A DNA stretch of 64,000 nt, from the NCBI GenBank assembly GCA_027923505.1, contig BROI01000019.1, positions 434,001-498,000 of the forward strand. The letters are read 5' to 3'. This DNA is from Mayamaea pseudoterrestris. Taxonomy: Eukaryota > Bacillariophyta > Bacillariophyceae > Sellaphorales > Sellaphoraceae. The notes below the pieces were generated by a model. It searched no databases. It saw only the letters and a program-made list of their open reading frames with translations, and was not told the origin of the DNA. This document shows, in pieces, positions 21,841 to 30,355 of this stretch. A program made the translations under genes and the position numbers. Within the stretch, counting starts at the first letter, position 1; the number at the start of each line of letters is the position of its first letter.

Positions 21841-24800
21841 ATGTCGTCGTCGAATCAGCATCAGCATTCTTCTCCACCAGCCGCCAAGAGGCAGCGTCGC
21901 GAGCAACCGTTCGTCGTGAGCATGGACTCGCCGCCGCCGTTAACCTTTCGCATTGGCCGCACCGAAGCCGTCAGGGTGCGTTGCGCGCGCTAGACTTTCG
22001 AATTCGAAAATTCAGCCTTTAGACTCACACGCATTCACTTTCATACCCTTCTCTTTATAGTTTCACAAGCCGAGTCGATCCTGGCGCGTGGGTCGTTTGG
22101 TGCAAGTGATAAATGGTCCGGCGCTGCAATGCAAGCAACAAGGAACAGCAAACCAGCAGCAGCAGCACTACATTCTCATGTTTGACAATGGCGACCAGGA
22201 AACTCTTTCGGCCAAGCAATTCACCAAGAGCGTGCTACTGAACAGAGTCAGTGTGGGGACGCGCGTCTCCGTCGATTGGAAACATTCAAATTGTCGTCAT
22301 TCGGCCACTGTTGCGAAACTTTGCGCCTCGCGTCGGGAGGCGTGGAACGTCGTCTACGACTTTGGTGAGCGCGAGTGGATCAACTTGGCCAAGACGAGCT
22401 TTCGTATACTGTCGCAACCAGATGGAGTGGATCATGATGATGACGATGAGTCTTGGTCCATGCAAGACGAGTCATACTCGTGGAACAGCGACGACGAAAA
22501 GTGTCCGGCTGTCAGCAGCGATGCGGATGAAACGAAACCTGTCGTGGCATCATGTTTAGACGTGACTGCAAGGCAACGGATGCAGTCCATGAGTCGTCAT
22601 ATTGCGTCAAATGTAAAAGCAAAGCCGACTGTCGTCAATGTGGCTGCCAATGTCAAACCCGAAATTCGATTGCCACTTCAGGAACATATTGCGCCTGATC
22701 CTGACGTTACTCCAGCAATCGACAATGCAGAGTCAACGCTGATGTTTTGGGGCGCGCCGGATCATGTCAAACATGTGCAAAAGGGCTGCCGCATTGCTCT
22801 TTGGTGGCCGGGTGAGCAATTTCCAAAAATGGGAACCGTGTCGGTGCAACGAAAGGACTTGGTGCGGTTAGATTTTGCGCAGGCGCACAAGGAATGGGTG
22901 GATCTACGAAAGTATCGCTTCAAAATACTGTTTACTGCACTTGGGAAGGAATATTTAGTGCCGCCAGTGGATAAGTATTGCTTGGAAACGCAGCGGGAAC
23001 CAAAAGGCGACACTGCGGTTGACAAAATCATTGTTGGCAGCCGCATATTTATCTACTGGGCGTCGGATGATACGTTTCGGGATTGCATTGTCATTGATCG
23101 AAAGTCGGATGGACGAACCAAGCCATATTGGCTGGATTATGGAAATGGCGACAAGGAGTGGATCAATTTTGATCGCGTCATTTGGAAATTTCAGCCGGAG
23201 CAACAATTAGCAACAAACGATCGTCATAAAATTGCTTTCGAAACTACTTCCATGATGCCAAGCCATGCATGTGAACCTTTGTTATCTTCCATGCAACCTT
23301 TGCCACTGGTTTCGTCGAGTTTGGATGACGAGATAAACTCATTTTCGTATCCCAAGACTGACGAGTCCACTTGCGGCATTTTAGCGACGGAGCCTCTCGA
23401 TGACTTGATTAGCCGAGGAGGTTTATCAAAAACCCTGCTAGAATCGGAACCTTCGCTAGGGGATGTTACTGCGTCGACGTTAGCAGCGAATGAAGATTGT
23501 TTTGCCAGAGATGCTGAGATGGAGGTGAAAATCGAAGATGCGGCACCTCCCAAAGCCTTTTCCAAGCGCATTTCTAAAGATGCAGCAATCTGCAAAAACA
23601 AGTTGAAAGCAACCAAAGATGCGAATGCAAGTTTGAGGACTGATTCTGTTGAAGAAATCGTTGTTGGGTCCAGAATAAAGATTCTAGGTGACAACAATTC
23701 CTGGACGAATGCCATGGTGACCAACATTCGGCTTGGCTTTGGCGCGCTGACGCACCATGTGGAACATGAAGGTGGTAAAAGCATGTGGCTTGACTTTGCA
23801 GGTATTACGTTTCGATTCTTGCGCGGCAGCAAACGAAAGGCAGAAGACATTGATGACTCGTGTGACGAAGCCGATATGCCCGAACCAGAAGACAATGAAT
23901 ACGAGATTTTACCAGGATCAAGGATTCGAATATGGGATCCGTCCTCGAAGCAGCATTTTCTGGCCAAAGTACTTTGCTATCGTCGCGACGGTCGTGAAGA
24001 TCCATACTGCATTGAACTTGACAACGGTACCAGGGAATGGACTGGTTTTGAATCTCGATCCTTCCGCTTTTGTCCAGGGTCTAAGCGATGTCATTCTCCT
24101 TTTCGCAAAACAAAGCTGTACGAGTTTCCGCAAATTAAAGTTGGAATTCGGCTTTACGTCTGGTGGGAGAGTCATAGTCATTGGTTTGTCGCCACGGTGA
24201 CCCAAATTAAGCCTCTTCGCGAGCGTCCACATTTCTTGGAGTACGAAGATGGTGATAAAGAGTGGCTCGATTTGCAGCGCAAACGGTTCATGTTGCATCC
24301 ATCACCTTGCGGGTCAATTAAACAAAAGAATGGATCGAGTAGGAAAGGCAAGATAATGGAGAGCAAGCGCAGCCGGGCTGAAAGTTTTGACAGCGAGTCT
24401 GGTCTCGAAGACACATATTCGAGCGATGAGCTCGATGATGTCAGTGAAACATTGCCTACTTCTGATACGCGACAAGGACGTGATAATGTGAATGCAAAAG
24501 CTTTGGCCGAGAAGCGAAACGTCGACGCGTCGAAAAAGACAGAGCGACGATTACCTCGCGACACGTCTGATTGCGGAATGAATACTGAGAAACAGCATAG
24601 TAGAAGAGTGCCGCGCTCATCTCTCGACGAATCGAAAGCCAAAACCGGTCGAGTTGGTGACCAAATCGTGGCCGACGTTGAGCGCGAGAAGGCCAGCAAA
24701 GCACAAAAACCAAAAAAGCGTAATGCTCGCGGCACTTTTCATGAACCAGCGAATGACAAGGAAGCGCGCAAATCGATAGCTACGATTCGAGAGGGCTCGC

Positions 24801-24955
24801 GAGTTTCGGTCTGGTGGGACGGTGAGGCAGCCTTCTTTACGGGTACTATATCGCTTGTTCGAGAAGGCAAGCGGCCGTTTCTTCTCGACTACGACGATGG
24901 TGACAGGGAGTGGGTCGACCTAATGAGTGAAAGGTTTCGCGTTTTGGAAACTTGA
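21841..24955 (+). CDS. Protein with eight tandem Tudor-like repeats
   Basis: Two exons: 21,841-21,975 and 22,061-24,955, with an 85-nt intron; 1,009 residues. Eight units of about 50 residues with the pattern G.R(V/I).(V/I)WW....(F/W)..G.(V/I).......DYDDGDREW(V/I)DL....FR(V/I)L lie at about 53-105 (degenerate), 109-160, 288-335, 370-425, 580-635, 662-715, 738-795 and 955-1,009. The compact beta-barrel pattern with aromatic and acidic positions fits Tudor/Agenet-type readers of methylated Lys or Arg; the exact subtype is unclear. The long linkers are charged, and basic runs (AAKRQRRE, QKPKKRNARG) suggest a nuclear protein. Likely a chromatin-associated scaffold. The last repeat has been copied again just past the stop codon. 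Confidence 0.72.
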
Positions 24956-24971
24956 ATGCGTTGCTGCTGAA
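24671..24971 (+). repeat. 301-bp tandem duplication, copy 1 (last Tudor-like repeat of the gene)
   Basis: This block starts at GCCGACGTTGAGCGCGAGAA, covers the final Tudor-like repeat and the stop codon, and ends in TGCGTTGCTGCTGAA. It is repeated at once at 24,972-25,272 with only a handful of changes. High identity shows a recent event. Confidence 0.95.
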
Positions 24972-25272
24972 GCCGACGTTGAGCGCGAGAAGGCAAGAAA
25001 AGCACAAAAACCAAAAAAGCGTAATGCTCGCGGCACTTTTCATGAACCAGCGAATGACAAGGAAGCGCGCAAATCGATAGCTACGATTCGAGAGGGCTCG
25101 CGAGTTTCGGTCTGGTGGGACGGTGAGGCAGCCTTCTTTACGGGTACTATATCGCTTGTTCGAGAAGGCAAGCGGCCGTTTCTTCTCGACTACGACGATG
25201 GTGACAGGGAGTGGGTCGACTTAATGAGTGAAAGGTTTCGCGTTTTGGAAACTTGAATGCGTTGCTGCTGAA
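24972..25272 (+). pseudogene. 301-bp tandem duplication, copy 2 (extra, detached Tudor-like repeat)
   Basis: Near-identical second copy of 24,671-24,971. Because the period is 301 bp (one more than a multiple of three) and the first copy already has the stop codon, the second copy is out of frame with the main gene. It stays open from an internal ATG at 24,927 to 25,256, encoding a complete extra repeat (EGSRVSVWWDG ... FRVLET). Changes include Ser to Arg in the segment before the KPKKRNARG stretch. I see no promoter of its own; it is probably 3' untranslated sequence or a dead partial copy. Confidence 0.8.
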
Positions 25273-25298
25273 GATAGTGTCTACGACGCCGGCGCTAG

Positions 25299-26167
25299 CA
25301 AGGGGGATAAATTAACAGGGTGTGCAACGTCACAATTTCGGCCAACCCTATGTAGCGACCTTTTCATCACGGTTTGTTAAATACAAAACAGCTATCACTA
25401 TAGGGATTTGTACACTATTTTTCACGCGATGCCCGTGTTGTGCAAAATTCTACACATCGTCGTCCGTTTCTGCCGTAACCATCGCTGTTGTTCACGTACA
25501 TCGCAACTGCTCTTCCCTTCATCTAAAGCATGACAATGACTGCATGACGCATCCTCAACCTACACTATCAAAGTATATGACCTTGGGAAGTAAGCGTTTT
25601 GGTAGAAAGCTGCTTATTCTTGATCCCAGACGCTTCGTTGTGCCGTTGGGTGTCTGTCTTTCCCATGCCACGGGGAGAGAAACCAACAAGTTTAAACCTC
25701 ATTGAGACAACAGCTACATCATATATGAGCAAATAAGTCAAATCATGCATAATAGGCCATGTGAATGGCTGTTAGAGTGTGCATTTTACGTGGTTTGTCA
25801 AGGCGATTCTTCCACATGTGTGGGGTACGTTCCATGACGTCAAATCTAAATTCTGGCATATTATAACTTAACAATGATGTCCTCAGTAGAATAAATGACT
25901 GATTGCAAAGTTATAGATCAATCAAAGGTTTACAAAGGCTAATTTGAGTGGATACTTCTACGTTCTGTATCGCGGTGCCATCGAGGGCAGTGGCTCGACT
26001 TGTGTAGAATTTTGCAAAAGTCTTAGCGGTACAGCATTTCAATCCGGTACCCAATGGTCGCTACATAGTATTCAAGATCGTCAAACCCTAACAATTTGTA
26101 CAGTTAAATTTCATAGTAAATTTGTGGCGCCAACTTCGATGCACACCCTGTTATTTTATCCCCCTTG
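25299..26167. mobile_element. Foldback/MITE-like non-autonomous DNA element (about 0.87 kb)
   Basis: The ends at 25,299-25,326 and 26,140-26,167 are 28-bp inverted repeats with one mismatch (outer part CAAGGGGGATAAA, inner part TAACAGGGTGTGCA). The inverted match continues in patches inside, for example TATGTAGCGACC at about 25,349 and its complement GGTCGCTACATA at about 26,067. The interior has no transposase and no convincing gene. It lies between the convergent Tudor-like and plastid-protein genes. A short TCTACGAC occurs outside both ends (25,280 and 26,223) but not flush with the inverted repeats, so target duplication is unproven. Superfamily unknown. Confidence 0.6.
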
Positions 26168-26286
26168 GGCGCTAGGGCGTGTGCAAAAGGCGAAAGCTCA
26201 ACAACGGTGTCTGCGGTTGACATCTACGACAATTAGTTCATGCAAGAACAATTTGACCAACATAAATACGTAGCTTCTTCGAAATA

Positions 26287-27303
26287 CTATTCGTCATCGT
26301 CAATCTCTTTGCCTTCTCGTCGCTGCTGCTCCCTCCACAAGGTTTCAATGTCTTGATCCTTTAGCGCCGCTTTGAGCTCCTCCAATTCCTGGTCGTTTGG
26401 CGCCCGATACTCGTCGTTGTGTGATTCGTCACTTGCACTAAATGCTGCTGCCGCCGCCGCTGCATCAAACGGTTGGTTTTGCTGCTGCATGTTTCGCGCC
26501 GCCTCCTGCAGCTGCTGCTCCTGTGGGCCAGATATCTCCGGCCGCGCCGGACTTCCATCCGGCAGTCGCCAGGTGCGAAAGCCCGGTTCGCCTTGCTCGT
26601 AGACTTCGCCCTGGAAACCAACCATGACGTTGGAAATGTTGTCAAACAATGCAGTATCTGTTTCGTCGCCACGATGCACTTGCTCCAGTTGTAAGTTTGG
26701 TCGATTGTACGCCACCTCCAGTTCCGAGTCACCCGGCGCGATCCAAAACTGCATTTCGTTTCTAGCTTGATACAAATCCATGGGCCGCAGATTCATGGCG
26801 TGCGTTTCAATCAAGTGCCACTGCCGCCGCATTGCGTCAACCGCCGATACATCCGAAACCCGCGCCACTTTTCCCACGAACCAGTAGACTTGCGACTCGT
26901 CGCGCGGATCGCGCGCGTAAACGTCGTGCAGTAAATCGGCATCGGCAAGCTCGCGCATCTGCTGGTAGTGGCGCTGCTGGCGCTGGCAGTGGCGGGCATT
27001 GTACTCCATGTCGGGTGGAACGAAATAGTTGGATGTAGTGGTGGTGCGCTGCGTATTGTCTGCGTCAAACGCATGTTCATTCTTTTTTTCCTCTTCTTCC
27101 TCGACTTGCTTCAAAATGGCGTCCCAGTCCTTGGCCATGAATAATGATGTTGATGATGCTTTAGAGCAAGCAGTCGATGGACGAGAGCATGCCGCATAGT
27201 TTGGCGGCGCTGCCACGTGAAACGCTTGCGCAGTTTCAATCCGTAGCATGGTGCACAGTAGCAATGTTAGTAACATTGACGAATGAGTGAAATGTCGCTT
27301 CAT
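26287..27303 (-). CDS. Conserved-looking plastid-targeted protein of unknown function
   Basis: 338 residues, no intron. The N-terminus has a basic start (MKRHFTHSS), a hydrophobic core (MLLTLLLCTMLRI) and ETAQA before FHVAAPP, an ASAFAP-type cleavage site, followed by a Ser/Thr-rich transit part: a bipartite plastid presequence. The mature part starts with an acidic helix (WDAILKQVEEEEEKK) and has a compact middle domain (residues about 125-255) with YWFVGKVARVSD, RQWHLIETHAMNLRP and FWIAPGDSELEVAYNRP, then a Gln/Ala-rich and acidic end. I do not recognise the family. The frame stays open upstream to 27,627, but the signal peptide argues for the start at 27,303. Head-to-head with the NIPA-like gene. 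Confidence 0.75.
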   Translation of the reverse strand: MKRHFTHSSMLLTLLLCTMLRIETAQAFHVAAPPNYAACSRPSTACSKASSTSLFMAKDWDAILKQVEEEEEKKNEHAFDADNTQRTTTTSNYFVPPDMEYNARHCQRQQRHYQQMRELADADLLHDVYARDPRDESQVYWFVGKVARVSDVSAVDAMRRQWHLIETHAMNLRPMDLYQARNEMQFWIAPGDSELEVAYNRPNLQLEQVHRGDETDTALFDNISNVMVGFQGEVYEQGEPGFRTWRLPDGSPARPEISGPQEQQLQEAARNMQQQNQPFDAAAAAAAFSASDESHNDEYRAPNDQELEELKAALKDQDIETLWREQQRREGKEIDDDE

Positions 27304-27686
27304 GATTGAAAAGCAGTGATTCTTTGAACGAAAATGTGATGTGAGATGGTTCGTTGTTATCTGGATCAAACGCAAGCTTTCAGTGTCCTTGTTTATCCAC
27401 TTTTTAACACACGCAACTTCGCAGTAGTTTTGGTTGTATCGAAACAAGTAATGCGGAGCAAGCCCCTTCTTGTTTGCTGTCAATGGAACGAGCGTCGGAC
27501 ACGAGTGGTCTAAGAAAGCAAGTCTGGAGCGTGTCGCAACGGTTTTAAAAGTTTTTGGTGTCGTTCCGGTATTAAAAGGCTTGACCGCGAATCCTTCCGT
27601 CGTCGCAGCGTTTTCGCGAGCCATCAATCATGATCATCTGCCACTTTCTCCTCGACTTTTTCCACCAACATCATTTTACTTCAAAG
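27304..27686. promoter_or_regulatory. Shared region between divergent plastid-protein and NIPA-like genes
   Basis: 383 bp between the preferred start codons. Frames remain open into it from both sides (to 27,627 on the minus strand and from 27,630 on the plus strand), so the true starts need transcript data. No defined promoter element seen. Confidence 0.4.
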
Positions 27687-28739
27687 ATGACTCTTGCATC
27701 AAAACAGGAATCCATGTTGCGCCATTTACAGGTTCCAGAGAGCGAGACGGCAACATCAGTCCGCGCAGCATACCGCCAGCGCTTGCTGACCTTTACACCG
27801 GCGCTATATTTCGCGAAACCAATGTCGCTGTCACCAATCGTTTGCGCCCGCTACGGATGGACATGTCGTGACGTGGATTTGTTGGTCTGCGCCAACTGCA
27901 GCAACGCTTGCTCCGTCGTCTTTCCGGCTGTGTTATCGTTGGAGGCGGAAGCGAAACTGTGCCACTACTACGAAACGCAACTAGTGGAAGCGCATGACGA
28001 ATGTTGCACGTTTCGTAACGAAATGAAGGCTTATTTGCGAGAGCTGACAGCCGAACCGCCAAAACGAACGATTCCGTTGGCGTTTGCATGTATACTGCCC
28101 GTGCCGCAGCTGCAGCTGCTCGAGTCGCCGCATCCCAATCACGTGTTTCAAAAAATGTGCGACTCGTACGTCAACCATTTGCAGTCGCGCAGCCAAACAT
28201 TACCTGTCATAAAACTACCACCAAATGTGGACAACTTTCAGAATAACGACGAGTCGACGGCGGCAAATACGTTACTATCGCGCATCGAAGCTACGTTAGC
28301 CACGCCAGCCGATGAGTCGATTCCTGCAAGTGCCATGACGATTGCCATTGCTCTAGTTCTCTTTGGGTGGATGCCTGTGAATGATGAAGAAGATAGCGAC
28401 ACGACGAATGATGATGCATCGTTGATAGTTCGCACCGAGTGCTCCTTTTGCCTCTCGACCTTTTCCATACATGAACCTGATGTGAACGATGCAAACAACA
28501 ACAAACGACGCAAAACACTGTCACCATTTGACGCTCACTCGTACTATTGTCCCTACGTGTGTGGTTTTCAAAAGCAGCCGCCATTGTGGGAGTCGCTTGC
28601 GTCTAAACTGTTGACGGAGCCAGAAACGCCCAACGTGGAGACTGCCTATTTAAAGTCTCACGGCATTTTGCGAAGCGCGCTGTCCCCCAAGTTTCGACAA
28701 CCACTGCATGGGTCGAAAGACGACGGTAACGACGATTAA
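27687..28739 (+). CDS. NIPA/ZC3HC1-like C3HC zinc-finger protein
   Basis: 350 residues from the ATG at 27,687 (an upstream in-frame ATG at 27,630 would add 19 hydrophobic residues that do not fit). The first zinc-binding part lies at about residues 30-120: the spacing in PIVCARYGWTCRDVDLLVCA, then NC and HDECCTFR, fits the C3HC finger of NIPA. A second, Rsm1-like part near residues 235-300 has ECSFCLSTFSIHEP and FDAHSYYCPYVCG (C-x2-C ... H-x3-C). Human ZC3HC1 (NIPA) is a nuclear basket and F-box-associated protein; yeast Rsm1 helps mRNA export. Nuclear envelope or export role is by family only. Long Asp/Asn-rich insertions separate the fingers. Confidence 0.72.
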   Translation: MTLASKQESMLRHLQVPESETATSVRAAYRQRLLTFTPALYFAKPMSLSPIVCARYGWTCRDVDLLVCANCSNACSVVFPAVLSLEAEAKLCHYYETQLVEAHDECCTFRNEMKAYLRELTAEPPKRTIPLAFACILPVPQLQLLESPHPNHVFQKMCDSYVNHLQSRSQTLPVIKLPPNVDNFQNNDESTAANTLLSRIEATLATPADESIPASAMTIAIALVLFGWMPVNDEEDSDTTNDDASLIVRTECSFCLSTFSIHEPDVNDANNNKRRKTLSPFDAHSYYCPYVCGFQKQPPLWESLASKLLTEPETPNVETAYLKSHGILRSALSPKFRQPLHGSKDDGNDD

Positions 28740-28812
28740 CGCCAAAAATCTTATTAATCATCTAGTGGGCTGTAAAGCGACCGTAATTTCTCATCACTGC
28801 ATGCCGCCTCTT

Positions 28813-30132
28813 TCATTTTCCTCGCCACTTCGCTTGCAGCGCCTCGTTGATCGTGTACGAAAACGCCAACGCCAGCGCTACACCGGCAAGCTCCGCCACC
28901 ATGTTGCGCATGCTCGTCCACACTTGCTCCCGATGTAAACGCCGTTTCGTTTGCTCCAGTCGCGACTGCGCCTCCAATATTGCTTTAGCAGCAGCGCCGT
29001 CATTCGCCTGGTAGTGCCACGAAATGTAATCAAAGTGAGCCTGCACCACGACATCGACCAGTTGCGATTCCAAAACGTCAGAGTCGTCGGATGTAGTTGG
29101 TTTGACTAATTCCACCATGTTCCACGTACTCGCATCTGTTGGATTCTGTTGGCGAAAATTGTGTGGCTGCAAGATATAAACCTTGTCGTGTCGACTCTGC
29201 AGTAAATTGCCAACGACCAAGTGGCAGCCGTAGTTGGTGACGGCACGTTCGGAATTGTTTCGTAACACTTGCGCATCCGTTTCCAGTTTGAAGCTCGTCA
29301 CAAAGGCCTCCGGCGCCCACGTGCGACGCAGCGTGCCAATCATTTTGGGGACTTGCGTCAAGTGCAGCGTATAACTATCGCTTGCATGAATCTTGTGCTC
29401 GGATCGCTCGCTGCGTGGCACGTAAAAGTCGGACACGGCGGCGGCTAGAAAGAACGTTGCGAGCGAGCGACACTGATCAAGTGACGTGGCCGCCAGCTCC
29501 AGGTAGCCCAAGTATTCTTCGACCGTCCGAAAGGAAATTGTGAGTAGGCGATGCTCACGAACCGCCGTGGCTCGTTCCGTGAGCGCCTTTAGTAGCTTGG
29601 GACTGTGCTGAATTTGTCGACGAAGAACATTGTTGTCATGTGACACGCGATTGTTGCTATTGCCATCATTATCATTCGTCACTGGATTTGACAAGAATTT
29701 ATCCTGCTCCAAGACTGTATTCACGTACTCCTCCTCCTGACCCAGCGTCGCATTCGCAAAGAGTTGCTCCAAAGAGTCAATGTTGAGCGCATGATTCGCA
29801 ACTTGAACGCCCAGCAGTTGCGTCAACACGCGCGCATACGGACTCGCACTGCCGCTCCGCCAGAGATGAATCACCGCGTATCCACGCTCCAAAAATTGCT
29901 CGACGCATATTGCGCCGCGATGTCCCGTGCTGAAATTGTCCAAGCAGCGCACAACGTGCAACTCCAAGTCGCAGCTTGTGCCGCCGGATGACACCAAGAC
30001 CATGGGGCGATGGCTAGTGGCGTGGTGAAGAACAAAGCGATCTATCGAATCTTTTATGTCATTGACTTGATTGGTTGGTAATTCCGACAAGAAGCTTTTC
30101 GTCTCCTCATTGCATTCTGATGTAGATGTCAT
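28813..30132 (-). CDS. PPCS: Phosphopantothenate-cysteine ligase
   Basis: 439 residues, no intron. Joins 4'-phosphopantothenate to cysteine, the second step from pantothenate to coenzyme A. The nucleotide-binding Rossmann part is seen at residues 44-95 (VLVSSGGTSCDLE, then CLDNFSTGHRGA), and the active-site region at about 235-250 (FFLAAAVSDFYVP), followed by SFKLETD and NYGCHLVVGN, all in the order of human PPCS and the CoaB half of bacterial CoaBC. It has no CoaC (decarboxylase) half, as usual in eukaryotes. Odd: it carries a 60-residue C-terminal extension with a charged helix and then a 20-residue hydrophobic stretch (around ELAGVALALAFSYTI) near the very end, which could be a tail anchor. 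Head-to-head with the Snu114 gene, 223 bp apart. Confidence 0.93.
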   Translation of the reverse strand: MTSTSECNEETKSFLSELPTNQVNDIKDSIDRFVLHHATSHRPMVLVSSGGTSCDLELHVVRCLDNFSTGHRGAICVEQFLERGYAVIHLWRSGSASPYARVLTQLLGVQVANHALNIDSLEQLFANATLGQEEEYVNTVLEQDKFLSNPVTNDNDGNSNNRVSHDNNVLRRQIQHSPKLLKALTERATAVREHRLLTISFRTVEEYLGYLELAATSLDQCRSLATFFLAAAVSDFYVPRSERSEHKIHASDSYTLHLTQVPKMIGTLRRTWAPEAFVTSFKLETDAQVLRNNSERAVTNYGCHLVVGNLLQSRHDKVYILQPHNFRQQNPTDASTWNMVELVKPTTSDDSDVLESQLVDVVVQAHFDYISWHYQANDGAAAKAILEAQSRLEQTKRRLHREQVWTSMRNMVAELAGVALALAFSYTINEALQAKWRGK

Positions 30133-30355
30133 GTTCTCTGTGATGTATACGGTAGGGAGTAGGGAGAAACGTTTTGTGGATCCTCGTATTTCGAGCGACG
30201 GCGCGCCACTTTCTAGAACCGGTGCGACGTTAATGAAACTCCTACCGGTACTGCCCGTCTGGCCGTCACATCGTCCAACAAGGATCCCACCATGAGATCA
30301 CCGCTCACATCCTTTCGCGCCGCCATCACACTCTACAGCAGCAATAAGACATATC
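30133..30355. promoter_or_regulatory. Short shared promoter of PPCS and Snu114
   Basis: 223 bp between two divergent housekeeping genes. It must hold both promoters. It has paired CCGGT-containing words (AACCGGTGCG, CTACCGGTAC at about 30,218-30,250) but no TATA box. Confidence 0.5.

Noticed and set aside
25280-26230. 8-bp target site duplication (TCTACGAC) for the foldback element, as for hAT
   Set aside because: The 8-mers are not flush with the inverted repeats (about 11 and 55 bases away), so chance is likely.
27304-27627. In-frame upstream extension of the plastid protein by 108 residues
   Set aside because: A signal peptide with an ASAFAP-type site starts at 27,303 and would be buried by the extension; the extra text has no domain.
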